In this document: piece after piece, positions 51,302-59,505 of the stretch | Layout: the number at the start of each line of letters is the position of its first letter | Numbering within the stretch: position 1 is the stretch's first letter | NCBI RefSeq assembly: GCF_012641435.1 | Contig: NZ_JABAIJ010000012.1 | Span: 106,030 to 170,029, forward strand | Length of the DNA stretch: 64,000 nucleotides | Direction: 5' to 3' | Source of the DNA: Rhizobium sp. P38BS-XIX | GTDB taxonomy: Bacteria > Pseudomonadota > Alphaproteobacteria > Rhizobiales > Rhizobiaceae | Notes under the pieces: generated by a model | What the model saw: only the letters and a program-made list of their open reading frames with translations | Told to the model about the DNA's origin: nothing | Databases searched by the model: none | Position numbers and translations under genes: made by a program

Positions 51302-52321
51302 TCAGCCGGAGCCCGACTGCTTGCGCCATTGGCTCGCAGAACATCCGTAAGTTTCCTGAAACCAGCGGCTGAATGCGCTCAGGCTCTGAAAACCGAGCGC
51401 GTCCGCCAGTTCGGCAAGCGAGTAATTCGGGCGGTCGATCGCAGCCCGTGTTATTTCCAGCCGGACCGCCTGGACAACGGACGAGAAGTTCTCTCCTTCG
51501 TTGGCGAGCCGGCGATTGAGCGTGCGCCGGTCTATGCCAAAATGTGTCGCAATCGCCTCGGCGGAACAGCGTCCGTCTTCCAGCATCTGCTTGACGACAA
51601 ATCTGACGCGCGTCGCAAAGCTATTGGCGGGCGATCTCAAGATCGGTTCAAGGTGCTGCAAGGCGAGTTTTCGCAAGAACGGCTGCGATGTGACGAGCGG
51701 CTTTGCCAGAATGGATCGAGGAATGACCATCCCGGAGAGCACCTGATTGTAACTGACCGGGCAGCCGAAAAAGCGCGGCGCAATGCTCGTTCCGCTAGAG
51801 GCCTTCGAATGCGAGAAGGACACCAGTTCGGGATGAAAGTCTTCGCCTGTCAACCAGCGGATCTGTATCGTGACGCCGACGACGCAATATTGTGTGCCTT
51901 GGATCGATTGCTCCCGCGTCCGGCCAACCACCTCCATCACGATAAACGGGCTCTCGAAGCGCTTGTCGAGCTGGATAAAGGTTCCGTCGGCATGAAGGCT
52001 CAGATGCGAGCTATAGAGCTGGATCGCAGCTTCGACAGTTTCCGCCTCTCGCATTAACAGAGTAACCTGCCCGTAGTCCGGGACGCCCCTTGCAATTGCC
52101 GCTCGCATCCCGAAATCCTGGTATCCGCTGACGGCAGCAGACTGAGCGAGAAGCTCGAGCCACGTGTCGAACGAAATCATCTTGTCCGGTTCGTCAAGCA
52201 CGTTGTGGCTCAGGCCAACCCTCGACAACATCTCCAACGGATCGAGCCCCACCGACGATGCAGCCTCCGCGTAACCGCGCACGGTAGCGCTTCTAATCAG
52301 TCTTTTCTCATGGCGCGTCAT
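51302..52321 (-). CDS. AraC family regulator with arabinose-type binding domain
   Basis: A 339-residue regulator. The N-terminal domain is of the OruR/AraC_binding_2 type (GLDPLEMLSRVGLSHNVLDEP, FGMRAAIARGVPDYGQVTLLMREAE-like spacing) and the C-terminal double HTH is clear: RCSAEAIATHFGIDRRTLNR and YSLAELADALGFQSLSAFSR. It is convergent with the OYE gene and may control it or the hydrolase. The 397 bases after it (52322-52718) hold no supported gene. Confidence 0.9.
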   Translation of the reverse strand: MTRHEKRLIRSATVRGYAEAASSVGLDPLEMLSRVGLSHNVLDEPDKMISFDTWLELLAQSAAVSGYQDFGMRAAIARGVPDYGQVTLLMREAETVEAAIQLYSSHLSLHADGTFIQLDKRFESPFIVMEVVGRTREQSIQGTQYCVVGVTIQIRWLTGEDFHPELVSFSHSKASSGTSIAPRFFGCPVSYNQVLSGMVIPRSILAKPLVTSQPFLRKLALQHLEPILRSPANSFATRVRFVVKQMLEDGRCSAEAIATHFGIDRRTLNRRLANEGENFSSVVQAVRLEITRAAIDRPNYSLAELADALGFQSLSAFSRWFQETYGCSASQWRKQSGSG

Positions 52322-52718
52322 TGCAAGTCGCCGAAATTTGCAAGTCCCGTTCAGTCAAGTATCCCAAATGATCAAGCAACGAATGGCGAAGATCAAGGTG
52401 AAATCTCGATTAGCAGACGGATCCGCTTTTTCTTGTGGCCGAGAAGGTCCTCAGGCGGCGGTCAAACGTCACAAGCACATGCCGATGAAGCCGGAGACGG
52501 ATCGATAACTCCAAGTGGCAGCTGCGCGCCACAAGCGGTCATACGCTCCTCGCAAACGGTGAGGCGTTCGAAGACTTGTCCATTCACGACAAGCAAGCGA
52601 TGCGGCACAGAGAAGTCTTCGTGCTTTGTGCTGGGCCAATCGGTGAGCGGACGGACAACAGCAGATTTTTGGGCAAGCAGGGCGCAGTTCTGACGATGGA
52701 GTTATTCTTCCTATCAGA
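52322..52718. other. 397-base region without a supported gene
   Basis: A frame at 52383 starting MAKIKVKSRLADGS stops after 41 residues, and a second open frame without a start follows (DNSKWQLRATSGHTLLANGE). Together they loosely suggest a decayed DUF1508-like gene, but the evidence is thin. No RNA or repeat seen. Confidence 0.3.
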
Positions 52719-53219
52719 CTAGCCGTTGAGGTAGCGACGCATGCAATAGAGTAGCGTCGCCTGTTCCTTGTTTTCACGAATGTCGATCACACGTCCGAAG
52801 AAGATGCGGTGCGTCGCCTCGTCAACGGCATTGGTGAGCTCGCATTCGAAGCTGACCGAGGCATCGGTGAGGACTGGCGCGCCTGTAAGGCCTTCACTCC
52901 AATCGCCAAATGTAAATCGGTCCTCCGCCGGCGTCTTTCCACCGAAGATGTTCGAGATGTCTTCATGGCCCGGCATCAGCGTGTTGACGCAGAAGTGCCG
53001 GGCGTTCTCAAAAGCATGAAAACACGAACTCGCACGATTGATCGAGACGAGAAGCGTTGCCGGCGTGTCGCTAACGCTGCAGACCGCCGATGCCGTGAAG
53101 CCATAACGCGTGCCGCCGTACCTGGTCGTGACGACGCTGACCGCAGAGCCGAGGCGCGACATGCCGTTGCGAAACGTGGCTTTGTCCACAATGTCGAAGC
53201 GGTGATCTACCATAGTCAT
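52719..53219 (-). CDS. Flavin reductase family protein, third gene of the mesX-mesD operon
   Basis: A 166-residue flavin reductase (HpaC/RutF-type): FRNGMSRLGSAVSVVTTRYG, YGFTASAVCSVSDTPATLLV, NTLMPGHEDISNIFGGK and FFGRVIDIRE. These use NAD(P)H to make free FMNH2 for a partner oxygenase. AGGAGG precedes the ATG. It lies 26 bases after mesD on the same strand, so it probably supplies reduced flavin to MesX, whose reaction needs oxygen. That pairing is inference from gene order. Confidence 0.9.
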   Translation of the reverse strand: MTMVDHRFDIVDKATFRNGMSRLGSAVSVVTTRYGGTRYGFTASAVCSVSDTPATLLVSINRASSCFHAFENARHFCVNTLMPGHEDISNIFGGKTPAEDRFTFGDWSEGLTGAPVLTDASVSFECELTNAVDEATHRIFFGRVIDIRENKEQATLLYCMRRYLNG

Positions 53220-53245
53220 GTCGGCCTCCTGCTATTTGGCCAGCT

Positions 53246-54274
53246 TTAGGCCGTGAGTTCTTTTCGCACGATCTCCGCGCCTGCAGCCAAAGCGTTCAGC
53301 TTCCCTCTCGCTACTCGGCGAGAAAGAGGTGCCATGCCGCAATTGGTGCAGGGGCAAAGTTTGTCGGCATCGACAAATTGAAGTGCCTTTCTGAGAGTAG
53401 CGGCCACTTCCTCTGGCGTCTCGATGGTATCGCTTGCCACGTCGATGGCTCCGACCATCACTTTCTTGCCCCTCACGAGTTCGATGAGATCCATCGGGAC
53501 GTGCGAGTTGTGGCATTCAAGCGAGATCATGCCGATGCTGGATTTCTGCAGCTTGGGCAGCGTTTCCTCGTATTGACGCCATTCCGACCCCAGGGTCTTT
53601 TTCCAATCCGTATTGGCCTTGATGCCGTAACCATAGCAGATATGGACGGCTGTCTCGCATTTGAGGCCCTCGATTGCTTTTTCGAGGGTCGCAACTCCCC
53701 AGTCATTCACGTCATCAAAGAAGACGTTGAAAGCGGGTTCGTCGAACTGAATGATATCGACACCGGCAGCCTCCAGTTCCCTCGCTTCCTCATTGAGGAT
53801 CTTGGCAAATTCCCAGGCCAGCTTTTCACGGCTCTTATAGTGGCTGTCAAAGAGCGTATCGATCATCGTCATCGGACCCGGCAGAGCCCATTTGATGGGC
53901 TGCCTGGTCTGCTGACGCAGGAATTTGGCGTCTTCGACAAAAACCGCCTTTTTGCGAGACACGGCGCCGACGACCGTTGGAACGCTCGCATCATAGCGAT
54001 CGCGGATTCTGACGGTCTCGCGTTTCTCAAAATCAACCCCGTCGAGGTGCTCGATGAACGTCGTAACGAAATGTTGGCGCGTCTGCTCGCCATCGCTGAC
54101 AATATCGATACCGGCCTGCCGCTGATCGTCCAAGGACAAACGCAAGGCGTCCTGTTTGCCCTGGATCAGTTCCTCATCCTGCAATTTCCAGGGCGACCAG
54201 AGTTTCTCAGGCTCTGCAAGCCACGAGGGTTTTGGCAAGCTGCCGGCGGTTGACGTGGGCAACAGTGTTTTCAT
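53246..54274 (-). CDS. mesD: MesD core methionine synthase (folate- and B12-independent)
   Basis: A 342-residue protein equal to the catalytic half of MetE: zinc and homocysteine residues appear in FDEPAFN, HICYGYG (His, Cys), LECHNSHVPM and PCTNCGMA (Cys). It lacks the folate-binding N-terminal domain. Its neighbour is DUF1852, the partner that MesD requires together with oxygen according to work on folate-independent methionine synthases. It methylates homocysteine without methyl-folate or cobalamin; the methyl donor is unknown. ATG 54274 with AAGG upstream is preferred over a TTG nine bases earlier. Confidence 0.92.
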   Translation of the reverse strand: MKTLLPTSTAGSLPKPSWLAEPEKLWSPWKLQDEELIQGKQDALRLSLDDQRQAGIDIVSDGEQTRQHFVTTFIEHLDGVDFEKRETVRIRDRYDASVPTVVGAVSRKKAVFVEDAKFLRQQTRQPIKWALPGPMTMIDTLFDSHYKSREKLAWEFAKILNEEARELEAAGVDIIQFDEPAFNVFFDDVNDWGVATLEKAIEGLKCETAVHICYGYGIKANTDWKKTLGSEWRQYEETLPKLQKSSIGMISLECHNSHVPMDLIELVRGKKVMVGAIDVASDTIETPEEVAATLRKALQFVDADKLCPCTNCGMAPLSRRVARGKLNALAAGAEIVRKELTA

Positions 54275-54301
54275 GATAGGCAACCTTGTATTTCTGGTTC
54301 G

Positions 54302-55285
54302 TCAGCGAACGTGATTGGAAGACCATTGCTCGAGAATGGTCTTGTACGGTTTGATGAAGTGCTCCTCGGCAAACCGTCCCTGCTCAACCGCCAGCCGGCT
54401 ACGCTCTTCGCGATCGTAGACAATTCGGGTCAGGGAATAATCCTGATGCTTCAGGCTTGGCTGGTAGCAGGCGCCTGCAGCGGAATTGGCGTTGTAGATC
54501 TCGGGCCGATAGATTTTCTGGAAAGTCTCCATCGTGCTGATGGTGCTGATGAGCTCCAGATTGGTATAATCATCGAGGAGGTCGCCGAGAAAATAGAAGG
54601 CGAAAGGCGCAACGCTATTCGGCGGCATGAAAAAGCGAACCTGCAGGCCCATTTTCTGGAAATAATGATCCGTCGAGGACAATTCGTCCTGTTCGTATTC
54701 AATGCCCAGGACAGGATGCTGATTTCCGGTTCGACGATATGTTTTGCTGCTGGAGGCACTCAGGCATATGACGGGCGCCTTATGGAAATTTGCCCTGTAG
54801 GCATCCGAGTTCAGGAAACATTTGAACAGGTTTCCATGCAGCTCGCCGAAATTTGCCGGCGTTCCAAATGCGAGGCGGTCCTTGTTGTACTCCGGCAGCA
54901 CGACGCTGAAGTCGTAATCTCTGACGTATGAGGAGAAATTGTTCCCAACAATTCCTTCAATGCGCTCGTTGGTTTTTCGGTCAACGATGTTCGTCTTCAA
55001 TATTTCAATCAGAGGGAAAGCATCATTGTTGCCTTTGGCATCAATGTTCATCTCGACGGAGATAATATCGAGCTCGACGGAATAGCGATCCCCTTTCGGG
55101 TTGTCCCAATGCGCCAAAGCATTGAAGCGATTGTCGATCATCCGCAGAGCGTTGCGCAGATTCTCCTGACGGCTCTCACCTCTGGCCAAATTGGCAAAGT
55201 TGGTGGTGATACGCGTATTGTCTGACGGGTGATAATCCTCGTCGAAGGAAAGGCTCTTAATGGAAAACGTAAATTCGTTATTCAT
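54302..55285 (-). CDS. mesX: MesX (DUF1852), oxygen-dependent partner of MesD
   Basis: A 327-residue DUF1852 protein: FTFSIKSLSFDEDYHPSDNT at residue 5, RITTNFANLARGESRQENLR, NALAHWDNPKGDRY, FSSYVRDYDFSVVLPEYNKD and TSTMETFQKIYRPEIY-like end. DUF1852 (MesX) is needed for MesD activity in vivo and is thought to be an oxygenase that makes the methyl donor. It is the first gene of mesX-mesD-flavin reductase. The N-terminus MNNEFTFS at 55285 fits the family; a longer frame to 55324 does not. Confidence 0.93.
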   Translation of the reverse strand: MNNEFTFSIKSLSFDEDYHPSDNTRITTNFANLARGESRQENLRNALRMIDNRFNALAHWDNPKGDRYSVELDIISVEMNIDAKGNNDAFPLIEILKTNIVDRKTNERIEGIVGNNFSSYVRDYDFSVVLPEYNKDRLAFGTPANFGELHGNLFKCFLNSDAYRANFHKAPVICLSASSSKTYRRTGNQHPVLGIEYEQDELSSTDHYFQKMGLQVRFFMPPNSVAPFAFYFLGDLLDDYTNLELISTISTMETFQKIYRPEIYNANSAAGACYQPSLKHQDYSLTRIVYDREERSRLAVEQGRFAEEHFIKPYKTILEQWSSNHVR

Positions 55286-55313
55286 GGTGATCCGGGGCGC
55301 TAATTTCCGAGCT

Positions 55314-55379
55314 GAAACCTGCATGTCTTGCTCACTTGCCTGATTGTATTTTTCGGTTTCCTCAGTCGGAAACCTGCAT
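55314..55379 (-). promoter_or_regulatory. Repeat-rich leader of mesX
   Basis: GAAACCTGCAT occurs at 55314-55324 and again at 55369-55379. GGTTTCC (55355-55361) and GGAAACC (55368-55374) form an inverted repeat with a 6-base loop, and CTGCA/TGCAG pair at 55374-55390. In addition TTGAA...TTCA half-sites occur near 55451-55470. These could be MetR-type activator sites or an RNA structure; no known methionine riboswitch matches. Confidence 0.4.
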
Positions 55380-55544
55380 ACTGTCTGCAGGTAACGGAGG
55401 TGCTTGCTAAGTAGCTGAAGCAGCGATCGGCTAAAAATGGTATTATCTCATTGAAGCATGAGTGACGTTCATGATTGGACATGATCGGTTACATTCCCGC
55501 GTCGGACGTCTTGACCCATTCGGCGACATGCGACATTGGTTCGT

Positions 55545-55775
55545 CATCGTGGTTCTACGGTGCGTGAATGCGCCGGAGCTAAGAGGGAATTCGGTGAGGG
55601 CGATGATCACAGCCTGAAGCCGGAGCTGCCCCCGCAACTGTAAGCGGCGAGCGCAAGTCCATTCATGTCACTGAGGCGCGCCTCGGGAAGACGGACGGAA
55701 GCAACGACCCGCAAGCCAGGAGACCTGCCGCGATAGATAACGTCCACGGGCGGGGTGTCCCGGAGTGCCGCTTTT
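55545..55775 (+). promoter_or_regulatory. Cobalamin (B12) riboswitch
   Basis: All conserved blocks of the AdoCbl class are present in order: GGTTCTACGGTGCG (55552), AAGAGGGAATTCGGTG (55581), GCCGGAGCTGCCCCCGCAAC with TGTAAGCGG (55619-55648, the B12 box), TCACTG (55668), GGGAAGACGG (55685), and GACCCGCAAGCCAGGAGACC with TGCC (55706-55729). The expression platform with CGGG/CCCG pairing follows to about 55775. It is oriented toward the thioesterase-metR operon, which should be shut off when B12 is plentiful. Confidence 0.96.
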
Positions 55776-55845
55776 GCGATCGGCAGTCCCGTGCCGTCGT
55801 CTCTGCGTCATGCCATTGCCCTTCCGCAACCTGAAGGCAGTGCCG

Positions 55846-56667
55846 ATGGCAGAGACCGCGACAATGGAAAAGCCTGTAACCAGTCTTATCGATATCGTCT
55901 TTCCCGGAGATACAAACCACCACGGCACCCTCTTCGGGGGCACCGGCCTTGCGCTCATGGATCGCGTTGCCTTCATCGCAGCGACCCGCTTCGGGCGGGC
56001 GCCTTTCGTTACCGCCTCATGTGAGCGCATTGATTTCCGGCAGCCGGCTCGCATCGGCCATATTGTCGAGTTCACGGCCAGGCCCGTCAAGGCCGGCCGC
56101 CGCTCCCTGAAGGTAGAGGTCGAAATGGTGGCGGAAACCATTGTCGGTCGTCAGCGGCACATCTGTACCCGCGGCATCTTCCATATGGTCGCCACGCCTG
56201 AGGGCGCGAACGCCGCGAGCTATGCTTTGCCAGCACTCGTTCCAGCGGAAATCCCGGAAACCACGGACACCGTCGCGATGGTCGACATCGTGTTTCCGGA
56301 TCAGGCAAACAGTGTCGGACGGATGTTCGGGGGTGAGGCGATCGCCTACATGACCAAAGCGGCATTCGTTGCGGCGACGCGCTACTCGGGCAAGCTTGTG
56401 GTTCTGGCTTCGTCTGAGCGCATCGACTTCGCTAGAGCGATAGAGATTGGCGAAATCGTTGAGGCAGAGGCGCGCGTCGAGCGGGTCGGCAACAGCTCGA
56501 TGTCCATCGAGACGAAACTTTGGTCCGAGAACCTGCTGACGGGCGAGCGACATATTACGGCGACAGGTCACTTCACCATGGTCGCCGTCGACATGGACCA
56601 CCGGCCGGTTCCCGTCCGCGATAGCTCGCCTATAGAGGTGGCGCACCGAAATCATGGGCGGGCATAG
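55846..56667 (+). CDS. Double-hotdog acyl-CoA thioesterase under a B12 riboswitch
   Basis: A 273-residue protein with two hotdog domains. First: DIVFPGDTNHHGTLFGGTGL at about residue 16 with RIDFRQPARIGHIVEF; second: DIVFPDQANSVGRMFGGEAI near 145 with RIDFARAIEIGEIVEA. This is the acyl-CoA thioesterase (YciA/BACH) pattern duplicated in one chain; FGG and the Asn/Asp catalytic positions are kept in both. The stop is 2 bases before the MetR-like gene. Riboswitch control ties it to B12 shortage, when methylmalonyl- or propionyl-CoA would build up; hydrolysis of such CoA esters is my inference. Confidence 0.9.
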   Translation: MAETATMEKPVTSLIDIVFPGDTNHHGTLFGGTGLALMDRVAFIAATRFGRAPFVTASCERIDFRQPARIGHIVEFTARPVKAGRRSLKVEVEMVAETIVGRQRHICTRGIFHMVATPEGANAASYALPALVPAEIPETTDTVAMVDIVFPDQANSVGRMFGGEAIAYMTKAAFVAATRYSGKLVVLASSERIDFARAIEIGEIVEAEARVERVGNSSMSIETKLWSENLLTGERHITATGHFTMVAVDMDHRPVPVRDSSPIEVAHRNHGRA

Positions 56668-56669
56668 AC

Positions 56670-57557
56670 ATGCTGGACAGGCAACATCTATCGATCCTGC
56701 ATGAAGTCGACCGGTTGGGCAGCCTGACGGCTGCGGCTGAGCGACTGAACGTTTCTCAATCCGCTCTCAGCCACACGATCCGGAAGCTTGAAGAACGCTA
56801 TGGCGTACCGATGTGGGAGAAGGACGGTCGCAACCTTCGTCTCACTGAGGCCGGTCGCTACATTGTAACGGTGGCGCAGCGTGTTCTGCCCCAAATCGAG
56901 AGGGCTGAGGACGTCCTGTCGGATTATCGCCACGGCCAAAGGGGCTCGCTCAAGATTGGCATGGAATGCCATCCATGCCACCAGTGGCTGATGGGTGTCA
57001 CAAAGCCATATCTCGTGGAATGGCCGGATGTGGGGCTGGAACTGACGACATCATTTGCCTTCGGCGGGGTGGCGGCTCTTACGGGGTACGAAATCGATAT
57101 CCTGATAACACCGGACCCGATCGAGGCGCCCGGTATCCACTATGTTCCGGTGTTCGATTATGAGCTGGTGCTTGCCGTGCCGGTCGATCATCCGTTGGCG
57201 CCGAAAAGCCATGCAGAACCTGTGGATCTACTGAATGAGACACTGTTCACCTATCCGGTGCCGCCGGAGCGATTGGATGTGTTCACGCAATTTCTGGTGC
57301 CCGCCAACTGCCGGCCGCGCCATCACCGCAATGTCGAGACGACGGAAATGATGCTTCAGCTCGTGGCGGCGGGGCGCGGAGTCAGCGCTATTCCCGACTG
57401 GCTTGTGCGTCGGGAGGCGGCAGCGCTGGGTGTCCGTCCCATCCGCATCGGTCAGAACGGCATCCGCAAAAGCATCCATCTCGGCCTAAGAGATGGTGAC
57501 GACGCGATCGATTTTATCGCAGGGTTTCTCGCTACGTCATGCAGGATATCAGCCTGA
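56670..57557 (+). CDS. metR: MetR-like LysR family regulator
   Basis: A 295-residue LysR regulator. HTH: GSLTAAAERLNVSQSALSHT near residue 15-34. The effector domain follows E. coli MetR as I remember it: GMECHPCHQWL, DIDILITPDPIE-like, FDYELVLAVPVDHPLA, TYPVPPERLDVFTQFLVPA. MetR binds homocysteine and activates methionine synthase genes. Here it is divergent, across the riboswitch, from mesX-mesD. It should therefore be made only when B12 is scarce and then activate B12-independent methionine synthesis. Confidence 0.88.
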   Translation: MLDRQHLSILHEVDRLGSLTAAAERLNVSQSALSHTIRKLEERYGVPMWEKDGRNLRLTEAGRYIVTVAQRVLPQIERAEDVLSDYRHGQRGSLKIGMECHPCHQWLMGVTKPYLVEWPDVGLELTTSFAFGGVAALTGYEIDILITPDPIEAPGIHYVPVFDYELVLAVPVDHPLAPKSHAEPVDLLNETLFTYPVPPERLDVFTQFLVPANCRPRHHRNVETTEMMLQLVAAGRGVSAIPDWLVRREAAALGVRPIRIGQNGIRKSIHLGLRDGDDAIDFIAGFLATSCRISA

Positions 57558-57694
57558 CGCGGCGCGATACCGATTGCGAGATATGGTTGATTAAGCCCCG
57601 CCAAAAGTAGCTCTCGTGGCTGAAGGCTGCCATGACCAAACGCGCCAGATGCGGTCATTTGCAGCCGTCAATCGACCAGCTTTTCGCGGCAAAC

Positions 57695-58243
57695 CTAGCT
57701 GGCGCTTGCAGCATCACCTTTGCGATAGATACACCGGACCTCTAACGTCCTCCAACGTTGCAGGACTTTCTCTTCGAATCGCGCGTCGTCAAAGATGATG
57801 CCCGGATCAGCATCCACAAAAATATCATCCTTGGATGCAACAGCATCCGGAAAGCGTGATGATCGGAAGCTGAGGTCAACGCGCCCATGAAGTGCAAAAC
57901 CATAGAGCAGATGTTGAAAGGAGAACATTGCAACGCAGTAGTTGTCGAATGTCTCGTATTCGGAAAAATCGGCCTCTGCGCATTCGTCCAAGGTCATGAC
58001 TGGGTAGAAATACGGTCCCCACATGCGCGAATTTGATTTGAAGGGTTTGAGAACACCAACCTCCTCAAGCGTTCCGGCCGACCACTCCCAGCGACCCGTG
58101 AACTCATGATAAAATGCTTCTCGGAGAACATCATTTTCATCGGGGAAAGATTGGATAAAGCCGCCCTTTCGGTCGTACTCCATCTTTCGATAAACCTCGA
58201 ACAGCAACTCGTACACGAGCGCTCCCATGGCGGCGTTTTTCAT
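57695..58243 (-). CDS. Hypothetical protein
   Basis: A 182-residue acidic cytoplasmic protein (YRKMEYDRKGGFIQSFPDEN, MTLDECAEADFSEYETFDNY, VDADPGIIFDDARFEEKVL). No domain recognised; the size and acidity recall immunity-type or SUKH-like proteins but no motif proves it. GGGAGATTGACGC before the ATG supports the start. Confidence 0.6.
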   Translation of the reverse strand: MKNAAMGALVYELLFEVYRKMEYDRKGGFIQSFPDENDVLREAFYHEFTGRWEWSAGTLEEVGVLKPFKSNSRMWGPYFYPVMTLDECAEADFSEYETFDNYCVAMFSFQHLLYGFALHGRVDLSFRSSRFPDAVASKDDIFVDADPGIIFDDARFEEKVLQRWRTLEVRCIYRKGDAASAS

Positions 58244-58369
58244 GCGTCAATCTCCCGGCCTCCCATCAAGACTATCGCGCAGTTCCCAAACACAAATCAA
58301 GTCCGGAGGAATAGTCCCATCACGCTCGAAAAAGCGATGATTTATCTCATCTCGCTCGGATCGCGCCGA

Positions 58370-59299
58370 TCATGGGCGGTTTCGTTCAGGCCCCAGGTAA
58401 CTTTCTTGGATCGGACGTGTATTAGCCGGTGCGCTCGTCACCGAGACGGTAGCTGTTCGGCCCGCGATCAGTTGAACCGCGTCCGGAGCATCGTCTATCG
58501 CGATCCGCACAGGAATTCTCTGCGCAAGGCGAATCCAGGCAAAGGTCGGCGTCACGCTTGCGAGGGAGCCGGCGGAATCGCTTCGTTCTCTGTCTTCAAC
58601 ACCTGCCGCAACACTCGCGACGTGGCCTCTGACCGACTTCGACTCGCCCATGATGTCGATCCTCACCGGGTCGTTGAGGTGGATCCTGGGCAGTTTTGTT
58701 TCTTCGAAATATCCCGCGACATAGAGGGATTCCTTCTCGACGAGCACGCCAATCGCGCTGCCGGCCGACACATAATTCCCCCTTCGGAGCGCGAAATTGG
58801 TGACCATGCCTGATGCCGGCGCCTTTACGTCTGTCCGATCGAGGTTCAACTGGGCAAGATCTCTGGCGGCAAGTGCCGATTGGTAGGCTGCATCTGCCTG
58901 ATGCATTTGGCTTTCCGCCTGTTGGCGTTGCTGCAGGCTGACCGCATCTTTGGACGCCAGCCGTTGATATCTGTCGAAGTCGGTTCTTGCCAATTCCGCC
59001 GCAGCCTTTGTGCTTTCTACCTTGGCCTCCGCTTCGCGAAGCGCAAGCTCGAAGCGGTCCGTTTCAACACGAAACAGCGGTGCCCCCTTCTCCACCTCCT
59101 GGTTGTCGGATACGAAGACTTCGGCAACGGGTCCTGAAACATCGGGCGCCAGCCTTACGACATCCGCACGGATGTGCGCATCCCACGTCCATGGCGCGTC
59201 CATGTAGAAGGACCAGAGGTGCCAACCTAACAGTGCCGCGCAGCCCACCATCGAAAGTGTCACCAGAACGCGTCCGGAGAGCATGAATGCATTCGTCAT
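58370..59299 (-). CDS. HlyD/EmrA-type periplasmic adaptor of an efflux pump (AaeA-like)
   Basis: A 309-residue membrane fusion protein: one N-terminal helix, then VVRLAPDVSGPVAEVFVSDN (lipoyl half), a coiled coil (LREAEAKVESTKAAAELARTD-like heptads) and DRTDVKAPASGMVTNFALRR with GNYVSAGSAIGVLVE. It joins an inner-membrane pump to an outer channel. The start ATG overlaps the DUF1656 stop as ATGA. Third gene of an AaeB-AaeX-AaeA-like operon for aromatic acid efflux. Confidence 0.9.
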   Translation of the reverse strand: MTNAFMLSGRVLVTLSMVGCAALLGWHLWSFYMDAPWTWDAHIRADVVRLAPDVSGPVAEVFVSDNQEVEKGAPLFRVETDRFELALREAEAKVESTKAAAELARTDFDRYQRLASKDAVSLQQRQQAESQMHQADAAYQSALAARDLAQLNLDRTDVKAPASGMVTNFALRRGNYVSAGSAIGVLVEKESLYVAGYFEETKLPRIHLNDPVRIDIMGESKSVRGHVASVAAGVEDRERSDSAGSLASVTPTFAWIRLAQRIPVRIAIDDAPDAVQLIAGRTATVSVTSAPANTRPIQESYLGPERNRP

Positions 59300-59505
59300 C
59301 TTTGATACCATTGAATTGCGAGGGATAGTCCACCCAGTGCGATGACGTAGAGTGCGACGTTGAACAGGGAGCGATGCCAAACCAACCGATAGAAGCCGAC
59401 CTTGGCGAGAACTGACGCAAAAAAGCAGAACACGACATAAGCCAATAATGCCAATGCAGAGAACGACGGCAGGAAAATGCCGTAGAGATCGAACTGCCCG
59501 CTCAT
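59296..59505 (-). CDS. DUF1656 small membrane protein (AaeX-like)
   Basis: A 69-residue protein with two membrane helices (FLPSFSALALLAYVVFCFFA; LFNVALYVIALGGLSLAIQW) and the DUF1656 pattern LYGIFLPS at the N-terminus. AaeX-like proteins accompany AaeAB pumps. It overlaps both neighbours by four bases (ATGA on each side), so the three genes are tightly coupled. Confidence 0.92.
   Translation of the reverse strand: MSGQFDLYGIFLPSFSALALLAYVVFCFFASVLAKVGFYRLVWHRSLFNVALYVIALGGLSLAIQWYQR

Noticed and set aside
52205..52693. Forward frame of 162 residues past the AraC gene start
   Set aside because: It begins inside the antisense of the AraC gene and matches no family; only a weak DUF1508-like trace in another frame was noted.
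55286..55460. SAM-II or SAH riboswitch before mesX
   Set aside because: I looked for the conserved SAM-II and SAH core sequences on the reverse strand and did not find them.
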